Below, piece after piece: positions 1-6,222 of a stretch of DNA of 10,906 bases. The position numbers were made by a program, and so were the translations under genes. The stretch covers positions 1 through 10,906 of the forward strand of contig CAZKDJ010000140.1 of NCBI GenBank assembly GCA_964551295.1, written 5' to 3'. This stretch comes from JAFGED01 sp964551295 (lineage in GTDB: Bacteria; Chloroflexota; Anaerolineae; B4-G1). Under the pieces are notes generated by a model that was not told where the DNA came from, made no database searches, and worked only from the letters and a program-made list of their open reading frames with translations. Positions within the stretch are counted from its first letter, which is position 1, and each line of letters opens with the position of its first letter.

Positions 1-1050
1 GGTACCTATGCTCTCTGTTTTCAGCCAAATGTCAAGACAAGATTATACTATCAACCAGGCGAGGCCATCACCTACACCATCAGCTTCAACAACACCGGGG
101 CGATCACCACCACCAACGTGGTCATCACCGACACGCTCTCAACCCACATCACCAACGCCAGCTACAGCAGCAGCGGTGTGGCGCTGACGCTCGTTCCCGG
201 CTCGCAGTACGTGTGGACCGCACCCGACCTGTTGCAAGGCGACGGCGGGGTCATCACCATCACCGGCGTACTCACCCAACCGCTGGCCGCGGGGACCATC
301 CCTAACGAGGTCACCATGGTCGTCTCCGGCACGGTGAAGACCGCCAATGCCGACCTGACGGTGGAGAACGTCGCACCGGTGGCGAACGCCGGGCAGGATC
401 AATCTGTCACCAAGGACACGCTGGTCACCCTGGATGGCAGCGGCACGGATGCCAATGGGGACGCGTTCACCTACGGCTGGGAGCAGACCGGCGGCAGCCC
501 CACCGTCACCCTGAGCGATCCGGCGGCGCAAGCGCCCACCTTCACCTCGCCCTCTTCAGAAACGGTACTCACCTTCACCCTGACGGTGACCGACACGCAC
601 GACGCCACCGGCAGCGACGAGGTGGTCGTCACCGTCAGCACGCCCACCGACCTGGCCATGGCCAAGTCGGTGCAGTCCTCCGGTTTGAGCGCCGTCACCT
701 ACACCCTGGTGGGCCAGAACCTGGGGCCCAACGCGGCAGATGGCGCGGTGATCTCGGACACGCTGAGCAATATGACCGGCATCGCGTGGACGTGCGTGGG
801 GGCAGGCGGGGCAGTGCCCGCTACGGGCAGCGGGACGGGGGACGTGCAGGTCACGCTGACCTCCTTCCCGGTTGATGGGGTACTCACTTGCACGGTGACC
901 GGCACGCTGACCGACTGGGGCTACCTGAAGAACACGGCCGAAATCGTCCCGCCGGCGGGCATAACAGACACGGATAGCAGCAACAACGTCGCCACCGTCG
1001 AGCGGTGGCAGTATATTCTGCCAGTAGTCTTTAACAACTATACGCCATAG
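1..1050 (+). CDS. Secreted/surface DUF11-PKD repeat protein, C-terminal part (5' truncated by window)
   Basis: The frame is open from base 1, so the gene begins outside the window; 349 residues are visible and the stop is TAG at 1048-1050. Residues about 10-120 form a DUF11-type beta-sandwich, recognisable by 'YQPGEAITYTISFNNTG' followed by 'VVITDTLS'. Residues about 125-212 form a PKD/REJ-like Ig domain ('PVANAGQDQSV', 'VTLDGSGTDANGD', then 'FTLTVTDTHDATGSDEV'). Residues about 217-335 are a second DUF11 unit ('DLAMAKSVQSS', 'GPNAADGAVISDTLS'). Such domains are adhesive or spacer modules in extracellular proteins; no enzyme domain is visible. The protein ends in 'WQYILPVVFNNYTP', resembling the aromatic, aliphatic-rich ends ('YLPLV..NY') seen on many Chloroflexota exoproteins, perhaps a sorting or anchoring signal (inference). 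An internal ATG at 118 is not the true start because the DUF11 domain begins upstream of it. A terminator hairpin follows about 107 bases downstream. Confidence 0.88.
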   Translation, partial: GTYALCFQPNVKTRLYYQPGEAITYTISFNNTGAITTTNVVITDTLSTHITNASYSSSGVALTLVPGSQYVWTAPDLLQGDGGVITITGVLTQPLAAGTIPNEVTMVVSGTVKTANADLTVENVAPVANAGQDQSVTKDTLVTLDGSGTDANGDAFTYGWEQTGGSPTVTLSDPAAQAPTFTSPSSETVLTFTLTVTDTHDATGSDEVVVTVSTPTDLAMAKSVQSSGLSAVTYTLVGQNLGPNAADGAVISDTLSNMTGIAWTCVGAGGAVPATGSGTGDVQVTLTSFPVDGVLTCTVTGTLTDWGYLKNTAEIVPPAGITDTDSSNNVATVERWQYILPVVFNNYTP

Positions 1051-1156
1051 ATCAACACCATTCACCCTGGCACTCTGCAAAGTGCAGGTCGGCAGCCCGG
1101 TAGGATTGCCCGTATGGGACGAGGAACTGGACGAGTAATAGGGCGGTGAGCCTTCT

Positions 1157-1196
1157 CGAAGGGGGCGCAGCGAGGCCGTTGCGCCCCCTTCGCTTT
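1157..1196 (+). terminator. Rho-independent-type terminator after the DUF11 gene
   Basis: A perfect 13-bp inverted repeat lies at 1157-1169 and 1180-1192 (CGAAGGGGGCGCA / TGCGCCCCCTTCG) with a 10-base loop. It is followed on the + strand by a short TTT run at 1194-1196. The stem is long and GC-rich but the T tract is weak. It sits downstream of the DUF11 gene and has no T tract in the other orientation. Confidence 0.65.
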
Positions 1197-1282
1197 AGGC
1201 GCAGGGCACCTGCCTGGTGCAGGCCCTGGCCGGGGCGCGATCCTGACTGGGGATGGGGGACACGAGCGGTATAAAGTGGTAT

Positions 1283-1299
1283 CGACGTTCGCAACGTCG
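1283..1299. repeat. Short inverted repeat, 7-bp arms
   Basis: CGACGTT, spacer CGC, then AACGTCG form a perfect inverted repeat with 7-bp arms around a 3-base centre. It lies in non-coding DNA between convergent genes. It could be a protein-binding dyad, but no adjacent promoter is evident. Confidence 0.5.
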
Positions 1300-1330
1300 G
1301 ATTCCGCCCCGGTCGGTTTACCCATCAATC

Positions 1331-1357
1331 GACGCAACTGACGCAACCGACGCAACC
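1331..1357. repeat. Three tandem copies of a 9-base unit
   Basis: GACGCAACT, GACGCAACC and GACGCAACC lie head to tail at 1331-1339, 1340-1348 and 1349-1357 and differ only in the last base of the unit. This may be a small slippage-type array or an iteron-like binding site. No function can be assigned. Confidence 0.7.
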
Positions 1358-1369
1358 TGAAACCGTGGG

Positions 1370-1399
1370 GGAAATGTAACGGGGGCCTACCGGCCCCCG
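1370..1399 (-). terminator. Hairpin overlapping the stop codon of the HTH gene, probable terminator
   Basis: An 8-bp perfect stem at 1380-1387 and 1392-1399 (CGGGGGCC / GGCCCCCG) has a 4-base loop. On the minus strand it is followed by the weakly T-rich TTACATTTC. The TAG stop of the HTH gene (1387-1389) falls in the stem-loop, so the coding sequence runs straight into the hairpin. Confidence 0.5.
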
Positions 1400-1626
1400 C
1401 TGTCTGTGGTTTCGCTCTCTTTCCCACGCGCCCCGGGCCTCCAGGGGTCGTGTTTGGATCTTCCTTCCAACGTTTCCTGGTACTCTTGCAACGCCTCGCG
1501 CGGGATCAGCCAAACGCCCACCTTTTTGTCGGCCCTTAGCTTGCCATTGCGGATGAGCCGGCGCACCGAGTTGACGTGAAAACCCAAAGTCTCGGCCACT
1601 TCCTCAGCCGTCAGATAGTCTGGCAT
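1387..1626 (-). CDS. Small excisionase-family (MerR-like) helix-turn-helix DNA-binding protein
   Basis: This is a 79-residue protein. Residues about 4-50 match the excisionase-type HTH domain (HTH_17): 'LTAEEVAETLGFHVNSVRR' gives the helix-turn-helix, 'LIRNGKLRADK' the turn into the wing, and 'VWLIPREALQEY' the wing and final helix. The last 25 or so residues are polar and probably unstructured. The ATG at 1624-1626 is preceded by AGGAGA about ten bases upstream, which supports this start. Members of the family act as recombination directionality factors or as small regulators. With no integrase in view, the exact role is open. It lies downstream, on the same strand, of a broken MmeI-like gene and a palindrome pair that could be its operator (inference). 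The gene itself shows no lesion. Confidence 0.85.
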   Translation of the reverse strand: MPDYLTAEEVAETLGFHVNSVRRLIRNGKLRADKKVGVWLIPREALQEYQETLEGRSKHDPWRPGARGKESETTDSGGR

Positions 1627-1688
1627 GGGTCAATCTCCTGTCGGCTCTGTCGCTTTTAGTCTCAGTCGATCCAAGATTGGCAGCGATA

Positions 1689-1786
1689 AGACCTCGGAGG
1701 TCTCCAAAGAGCCTCTCTGTTGGCAAGGGCCGGGCCTGGCCAAGGCAATTCTGACGTAAAATCACTGTCTGAGACCTCCGAGGTCT
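1689..1786. repeat. Nested palindrome element: two 15-base palindromes in opposite orientation around a hairpin
   Basis: The left copy (1689-1703) is AGACCTC-G-GAGGTCT and the right copy (1772-1786) is AGACCTC-C-GAGGTCT, its exact reverse complement; both are themselves palindromes with 7-bp arms. Read outward, the identity extends to 16 bases. Midway between them is an imperfect hairpin, TTGGC (1720-1724) with GCCAA (1739-1743). The element fills most of the 191-base gap between the HTH gene and the MmeI-like pseudogene. It could be a REP/MITE-like dispersed element, an operator pair for the adjacent HTH protein, or a transcription barrier. The symmetry is seen directly; the function is inference. 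Confidence 0.75.
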
Positions 1787-1817
1787 GGAAATTCGCAGGA
1801 CTTTTAACCCAACCTGC

Positions 1818-4617
1818 TCACTGGGCCTGACTTGCCGCCCGCTCCAGGTTGAGCGCCAGCAGGCGCTCCAGGATCTCTTCGTCGCTCAAATCGTGTGGCC
1901 AGCCGTAGGCATCCAGCACGGCCTCATCAAGCTTGCGATGGGCCAGATCGAGCCAGGTAGGCCGCTGATTGTAGAGGTTGGTCAGCGTGCGCCTCTTGAG
2001 TTCCTTCTCGGAAGCGCCTTCGGGATTGAGCCACTTGTCACGCTTTTCGACCAGCTCGCGGGCGGCCCCGGCGATAGTCTGAACACGTGGATCGTCCTGT
2101 GGTTCCTTGCCAGGGGGCCAGGGGAGAGGAAAGGTCTCAAAGGTGGTAGTGGGGGTGTAGCGAAAGCCGCTTGCCGCATCACGGAGTTGAGTGCCTGTAC
2201 CACGCGCCCACAATTCATGAATCCCAGACTGGAGAATCCCAAGAAAGTAGCCATCATCACGGGCAAAGATAATCACCTGAGAATCCGGCAAAACCGCCGG
2301 CTTGATCCAGACAAAGAGTCGGTGTTTGGTCACACGTAGAGTTCCAATGTATCTTGGTAAGCCTATCAATGCCTCTCGCATTGCTGGCCGCGGCTCGACG
2401 TGAATCCACCAACGCTCACGATACGCTGCCCGCTTGTTTGTCAGTCTAGTAGGTTTCACATGCTTGACCACATGCTCAAATGGCGCTTCATAGAGTGCGG
2501 CTTCGCTTTCTGGCATGTCTACACCAAAGTCGATAATCCACATCCCACGCGGACGCCGTGTGATGTCGAGGCCATTGAACCAAGGTCGCAAAACGTCACT
2601 ATTAGGCTCGCCATTCGGGTTGAGCGGCGCGTCGAGCATCTTCAGGGCCACATCCTCGGGAATGTCAAACGCTCCCCCCTTGGTGTCGCCCATGAATGCA
2701 AGATCGGCGTTCTCCGGCAGTCGCCGCGCTTGGGTCAAATCCACCGAGCTGGTCAGATCCACGTTGATGGTTTAAACTATTTGGCCGTCGAGTGTGCGGG
2801 ACTGCTCTATACCATCATCAAAACCGACCATCGAAACGTGGACGGTGGCACCGTCAAGTATCCAATCGCGGTCCGACTGCGCCCAGAAAATGTCGCCGAT
2901 TGTCTTTATACGCTCCAGCACGGTTCGATTCGCACCGCCGCGAATCCCTTGTGTAGCCAGAAGACCGGCCCGCTGCAGACGATTGGTTTGAATCATCGCC
3001 CGTGCCTTCTCAAACCAATAGCAGACGAGGTCACTCTCATGAGGAACACGGCCTTCGTAAAGCTGGAACATAGTGTCTACGTATGAGTTTGCCTAGCTCA
3101 GCCCGTAACTTCTTGCCACCCAAGAATGGCGGATTCCCAACTATTACGTCTGCCTCCGGCCACTCCGGCTCGATCGGATTCCCCTGCTCATCGTAGGCCA
3201 GAATGGCGTCCATCTGCAGGATCGTATCCAACGGCTTCAGGATCGGTTCGCCCGGTTGGCCAAAGCCATTCTCGCGCAGCCACTGGATGTAACCGATCCA
3301 GATCGTGGCCTGGGCCAACTCGTGGGCATAGTCGTTGACCTCGATGCCGTGCAGTTGGGTCGGGGAGACCTGCGGGAAGAAGCGCGTCAGCCCCAGGTCT
3401 CCGGCCAGGGCGACCACCTCTTTTTCAAGGTCGAGCAACTGCTTGAGGGCCACGTACAGGAAATTGCCGCTGCCGCAGGCCGGATCGAGCACCTGGACCT
3501 GAGCGATCTCGCCGGCGAACCCCATCAGCAGGTTGGCCAGGTCGCGTTGGCGGTTGTCGCGGATTCGGTTGGTCTTGGCCTCGTCTCGGCGTCGGGCCAG
3601 GTCGAAGGACTCCTGCCGCACCTGCTCCCATCGCCGGCGCAAGGGGGCCATCAGCACCGGCTCGACGATCAGCAGGATGTCCTCCTTGCTGGTATAGTGG
3701 GCGCCCAACTGGGCGCGCTTGGAGGGGTCGAGGCTGCGCTCAAAGAGCGTGCCCAGGATCGAAGGCTCGATGCTGGGCTAATCCAGCTCGGTGACCCGTG
3801 CCAGAATGGCCAGTCCGTCGCTATCCAACTCCAGGACGGTATCGTCATCAAAGATGCGTCCATCGAAGTGGACGATCTCCTCAACGCCGAACCAGTCACC
3901 TACGGCCATCGCCCGAAATAGCTGCCCTAGCTGCCCGGCAAAGGCTTTGGGGTTCCTCTGTGTCTGCTTAACCAGTCGGGTAAAAAGGCTCTTGGGCAAG
4001 AGGCCAACGTCTTCGGCAAAGAGACAGAACAGCAGCCGGATGAGGAAATGGGCCGCCGCGTGGGGGTCTGCGCCGTACTTGCGCAAGAGGTCGGCCAGGT
4101 GGGCAAACTCGGCGGCTGCCTCTTGGGTGACCTGTTCCGTCGTCTGGGGCGCGCGGAAGGCTTCGGGGTCGAAGAAAATGGCCCTCTGTTGCTCCAGCCC
4201 CTGCGGCTCGAGTAGGTCATCCAGGCTAATCGTCGTCACTTGTTTTGCCATGTTGGTGAAATTCGTGTGGACGACGATTTGCTCCATATCGGAGACGATC
4301 AGCAGAGGTGGGTTCAGCAGCGACTCCCGGTATTGGAGCAGTTGCTGGTAAGCCTGGGCCAGGTCCTTGTGCTTGCCCTTGTACTCCCAGCCAAAGCACC
4401 CTTTCTTCCACATGTCGGCCCAGCCCTGCTGGCCGCGCTGCTTGGTAGCGCCGACCTCGAAGGTGAAGGATTGGCCGGTGGGGTCCGCCTCGGCAGGCGT
4501 CGGGTGACCCACGAGATGACACAGGTTGATAAAGTGCTCTTGGGAACCTGCTCTTTCTTTCAGCGTGGTGTCACGCCACTTGGCGACGAATTCCTGGGGA
4601 ATGATTGTTGGTTTCAA
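1818..4617 (-). pseudogene. Broken MmeI-family (Type IIL) restriction-modification enzyme: nuclease plus adenine DNA methyltransferase
   Basis: The gene spans about 932 codons, the usual MmeI-family length. It starts at ATG 4615-4617 with AAGGA just upstream. Intact MmeI enzymes fuse an N-terminal PD-(D/E)XK nuclease to a gamma-class N6-adenine methyltransferase and target-recognition domain, so one chain both cuts and methylates. Codon 68 is D, 78 E and 80 K (D-X9-E-X-K, in 'ADMW' and 'WEYKGK'), the MmeI nuclease spacing. A helical domain follows; methylase motif I 'DPACGSGNF' is near codon 378 and motif IV 'NPPF' near codon 495. The remainder reads through 'LDITRRPRGMWIIDFGVDMPE', 'HRLFVW' and 'GFRYTPTTTFETFPLPWPP', typical of the recognition and C-terminal region. 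Three lesions break it: TAG at 3778-3780 (probably TGG originally, before 'IEPSILGTLFERSLDPSKR'); one extra A at 3088-3090, whose removal restores 'ELGNSYVDTMFQLYEGRVP'; and TAA at 2772-2774. No full enzyme can be made. A fragment of about 279 residues carrying the nuclease domain could be translated. Confidence 0.92.
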
Positions 4618-4619
4618 TG

Positions 4620-4632
4620 CTCAATCCTTGAG
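4620..4632. repeat. Small inverted repeat around the Shine-Dalgarno sequence of the MmeI-like gene
   Basis: CTCAA, TCC and TTGAG give 5-bp arms with a 3-base centre immediately upstream of the minus-strand ATG at 4617. On the minus strand the AAGGA ribosome-binding sequence spans the loop. It is short and could arise by chance. Confidence 0.35.
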
Positions 4633-4655
4633 AATTTACAGGACACCTGCACAAC

Positions 4656-4682
4656 AAAAAGCCCCGCCCTGTTGGGCGGGGC
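4656..4682 (-). terminator. Rho-independent terminator, minus strand
   Basis: A perfect 9-bp GC stem at 4661-4669 and 4674-4682 (GCCCCGCCC / GGGCGGGGC) has a 4-base loop. On the minus strand it is followed immediately by TTTTT (4660-4656). It ends the transcript from the tRNA/small-gene side. Only 38 bases separate it from the MmeI-like start codon, so that gene's own promoter would have to lie in or beside the terminator. I see no convincing one. Confidence 0.87.
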
Positions 4683-4798
4683 CTCGTGCGTCTGGCCAAC
4701 TCGACACGCGCCTCGATCCTACCAGAGCAGCTCTACAGATCCAAGCTGTAGCGCCCTCCTCCGGTGCGGCCGGGGCGGAGCTCGATCGTCAGATCAGC
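4683..4798 (-). other. 3' untranslated stretch of the small HTH-like gene
   Basis: These 116 bases lie between the small broken gene and the terminator. They contain a 6-bp inverted repeat (CTACAG at 4733-4738, CTGTAG at 4746-4751, 7-base loop) and no recognisable gene on either strand. Confidence 0.4.
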
Positions 4799-5020
4799 TC
4801 ACTCGTCCCAATGCAGTACGAGGGCCAGCATCTCCTGGAACTCGCGGAGGCCTCTCTTCTCGATCAGGCCATCCAGGTTCAGATCCACGCCACCCTCGTC
4901 GATGATCTCCAGCATAGACGCTCAATCCCAGCCGGAGAGGTAACAGGCCTGATCGAGCGTCAGCCAGTCAGGATAGAAGAGCCAATCGGTCGGGAACGCT
5001 ACACATCTAGCCTCAGTCAT
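4799..5020 (-). pseudogene. Small HTH-like protein gene with one in-frame TGA
   Basis: From ATG at 5018-5020 the minus strand reads 32 codons, meets TGA at 4922-4924, and continues in the same frame for 40 codons to TGA at 4799-4801. The two halves look like one protein of about 73 residues. The first has 'DWLTLDQACYLSGWD' and the second 'ASMLEIIDEGGVDLN', 'DGLIEKRGLREFQEML' and 'LALVLHWDE'. Together this resembles an excisionase-type HTH layout (helix, turn, recognition helix, wing, terminal helix), though I recognise no specific family. The TGA may derive from CGA (Arg) by one transition. No clear Shine-Dalgarno precedes 5020, so the start is uncertain. An internal ATG at 4913-4915 could give a 38-residue product. 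The gene lies between tRNA-Arg and a strong terminator on the same strand. Confidence 0.5.
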
Positions 5021-5046
5021 CACCACACCAAAGGTAGAGCTCAACA

Positions 5047-5062
5047 GCGGCCGGACCGCCGC
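5047..5062 (-). other. Short GC hairpin downstream of tRNA-Arg
   Basis: GCGGC (5047-5051) and GCCGC (5058-5062) form a 5-bp stem with a 6-base loop, 24 bases past the tRNA 3' end on the minus strand. No T tract follows, so it is at best a weak terminator or processing stem. The transcript may continue to the terminator at 4656-4682. Confidence 0.25.
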
Positions 5063-5085
5063 AGCCGGGAATCCTATCCTAAAGG

Positions 5086-5159
5086 CGCGCCTGGCGGGAC
5101 TTGAACCCACAACGGTCGGCTTCGTAGGCCGCCCCTCTATCCAATTGAGGTACAGGCGC
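5086..5159 (-). tRNA. tRNA-Arg (anticodon ACG)
   Basis: The 74 bases fold as a canonical cloverleaf. The acceptor stem is GCGCCTG with CAGGCGC (7 perfect pairs). The D stem is CCTC/GAGG with loop AATTGGATA. The anticodon loop is CTACGAA with anticodon ACG. The T arm is GTGGG-TTCAAGT-CCCGC. The discriminator is G73 and the terminal CCA is not fully encoded. The outermost anticodon-stem pair (27-43) is a G-A mismatch; the other four pairs are good. A20 and C35, known arginine identity elements, are present. The ACG anticodon is normally edited to ICG to read CGU, CGC and CGA; no tadA is in this window. A strong minus-strand promoter lies just upstream. Confidence 0.95.
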
Positions 5160-5164
5160 GCGTG

Positions 5165-5181
5165 CGCATACCGCGTATGCG
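5165..5181. repeat. Dyad at the start of the tRNA-Arg transcript
   Basis: CGCATAC, centre CGC and GTATGCG form a perfect inverted repeat with 7-bp arms. It lies between the predicted -10 box of the tRNA promoter (5187-5192) and the tRNA 5' end (5159), covering the expected transcription start. It could be an operator or a 5' leader hairpin. It does not resemble the TGAAT..ATTCA arginine-repressor box. Confidence 0.5.
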
Positions 5182-5186
5182 ATGGT

Positions 5187-5214
5187 ATAATAACACGGAG
5201 AGCGATGTTGTCAA
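5187..5214 (-). promoter_or_regulatory. Sigma-70-type promoter of tRNA-Arg
   Basis: On the minus strand a perfect -35 box TTGACA (5214-5209) is followed after 16 bases by TATTAT (5192-5187), which matches TATAAT in five of six positions. The start of transcription would fall near 5180, about 20 bases before the mature tRNA 5' end. Confidence 0.7.
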
Positions 5215-5239
5215 GTGGCTTCCGTTCCTGCGTCGCTTG

Positions 5240-5248
5240 TGGTATACT
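5240..5248 (+). promoter_or_regulatory. Candidate extended -10 promoter of argF
   Basis: TGGTATACT is an extended -10 motif (TG-n-TATACT). No good -35 box sits 17 bases upstream (TTCCGT), as is often the case with extended -10 promoters. Transcription would start near 5255, giving a leader of about 30 bases before the argF ATG at 5284. Confidence 0.45.
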
Positions 5249-5283
5249 TGGCCGTGGACGAAAACCAACCACAGGAGATACGC

Positions 5284-6213
5284 ATGGAACACTTTCTGGC
5301 ACTGACCGACCTGACCCCCGGGGCGCTGCGCGACCTGCTCAAGCTGGCGGTGGACCTCAAGGCCGAGCGAAAAGCCGGCGGCAACCGCCCCCTGCTCAAG
5401 GGCAAGACGCTGGGGATGGTCTTTCAAAAACCCTCCCTGCGCACCCGCGTCTCCTTCGAGATGGGCATGATCCACCTGGGCGGCCAGGCGCTCTACATCT
5501 CCCCCTTCGAGATCAAATTGGGCGATCGGGAGAGCGTGCCCGACGCCGCCCGCGTCCTATCCCGCTACGTCGATGGCATCATGGCGCGCGTATTCGCTCA
5601 CACCGACGTGCTGGCGCTGGCCGAATACGCCAGCGTGCCCGTGATCAACGGCCTGTCCGACTATAACCACCCCTGCCAGGGATTGGCCGACTTTTTGACC
5701 ATCATCGAGAACAAGGGCTGGGACCTGACGGGAAAACGGCTGGCCTACGTCGGCGACGGTAACAACGTGGCCATCTCGCTTCTGTTTGGTGCAGGAATGC
5801 TGGGCATGGATTTCGCCATCGCCGGGCCGCCCGGCTACGAGCTGCCAGAGGACGTGTGGGCGCTGGGGAAAAAGCTGGCCGCCCAAAGCGGCAGCCGCCT
5901 GCTGGCGACCCACGACCCCCACGCCGCCGTCGCCGGGGCCGACGTGGTCTATACCGACGTGTGGGCCTCGATGGGGCAGGAGGAAGAGGCGGCCGAGCGG
6001 GCGCGCGTCTTTGCCCCATACCAGGTCAACGAGGCGCTGGTGGCCGAGGCCAAGCCGGACGTCATCGCCATGCACTGCCTGCCGGCCCATCGCGGCGAGG
6101 AGATCACCGACGGCGTGTGCGACGGCCCGCACTCGGTGCTGTGGGATCAGGCCGAGAATCGCATGCACGCCCAAAAGGCCGTCCTGGTAGAGCTGTTAGC
6201 GGAAAGCAGCTGA
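5284..6213 (+). CDS. argF: Ornithine carbamoyltransferase
   Basis: The 309-residue cytosolic enzyme joins carbamoyl phosphate and ornithine to give citrulline in arginine biosynthesis. The length is normal for the family. The carbamoyl-phosphate loop is 'SLRTR' at 51-55 (the S-x-R-T-R motif), followed by 'VSFE', and 'HPCQ' is at 129-132. The ornithine-side signatures 'SMG' (229-231) and 'HCLP' (264-267, followed by 'AHRGEEI') separate it from aspartate carbamoyltransferase. The frame is open upstream to 5215, but ATG 5284 is chosen because AGGAGA lies seven bases before it and 'MEHFLALTDLTPGALRDLL' is a typical OTCase N-terminus. A candidate extended -10 promoter lies at 5240-5248. It is divergent from tRNA-Arg and 66 bases upstream of the TPR gene. 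The same reaction can run in catabolism (argF versus arcB), but no deiminase or carbamate kinase is visible, so the biosynthetic role is favoured. Confidence 0.96.
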   Translation: MEHFLALTDLTPGALRDLLKLAVDLKAERKAGGNRPLLKGKTLGMVFQKPSLRTRVSFEMGMIHLGGQALYISPFEIKLGDRESVPDAARVLSRYVDGIMARVFAHTDVLALAEYASVPVINGLSDYNHPCQGLADFLTIIENKGWDLTGKRLAYVGDGNNVAISLLFGAGMLGMDFAIAGPPGYELPEDVWALGKKLAAQSGSRLLATHDPHAAVAGADVVYTDVWASMGQEEEAAERARVFAPYQVNEALVAEAKPDVIAMHCLPAHRGEEITDGVCDGPHSVLWDQAENRMHAQKAVLVELLAESS

Positions 6214-6222
6214 CGGCCAACA

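Larger units (their letters stand above)
1197..1379. other. Non-coding stretch with short repeats
   Basis: I see no supportable gene between the DUF11 stop (1050) and the HTH gene (1387). The minus-strand frames here are GC-rich open frames without recognisable motifs. The stretch holds a second, imperfect hairpin at 1204-1226 (GGGC-CTGC, loop CTGGT, GCAG-GCCC with a 2-base bulge), the inverted repeat at 1283-1299 and the 9-base tandem repeat at 1331-1357. Confidence 0.5.

Noticed and set aside
1..6. GGTACC (KpnI site) at the very first base as a sign of a cloning junction
   Set aside because: The reading frame and the DUF11 domain run through it without a break, and one six-base match is not evidence.
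1331..1357. CRISPR array
   Set aside because: The repeats are 9 bases long with no spacers, and no cas gene is present.
1052..1427. Minus-strand open frames of 80-121 codons between the DUF11 gene and the HTH gene
   Set aside because: They are rich in Pro and Arg, have no recognisable motif and run across hairpins and repeats; this is the usual behaviour of chance frames in GC-rich DNA.
3770..3780. Programmed read-through or selenocysteine at the first break of the MmeI-like gene
   Set aside because: The codon is TAG, not TGA, there is no obvious recoding structure, and the gene carries two further lesions, so decay is the simpler reading.
2400..3921. Long plus-strand frames opposite the MmeI-like gene
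   Set aside because: Their translations show no motifs, while the opposite strand reads continuously as MmeI-family protein apart from three point lesions.
4526..5104. Plus-strand open frame of 192 codons
   Set aside because: It crosses the terminator, the small minus-strand gene and part of the tRNA, shows no domain signature, and is antisense to better-supported features.
5186..5191. Plus-strand TATAAT as the argF -10 box
   Set aside because: A matching -35 box is absent (TGCGCA), and the same bases are better explained as part of the minus-strand tRNA promoter with a perfect TTGACA. The extended -10 at 5240-5248 is closer to argF.
4922..5302. Minus-strand open frame of 126 codons starting at 5302
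   Set aside because: It would translate through the tRNA gene and its promoter. Only its last part, from 5020, looks protein-like, and that is reported separately.
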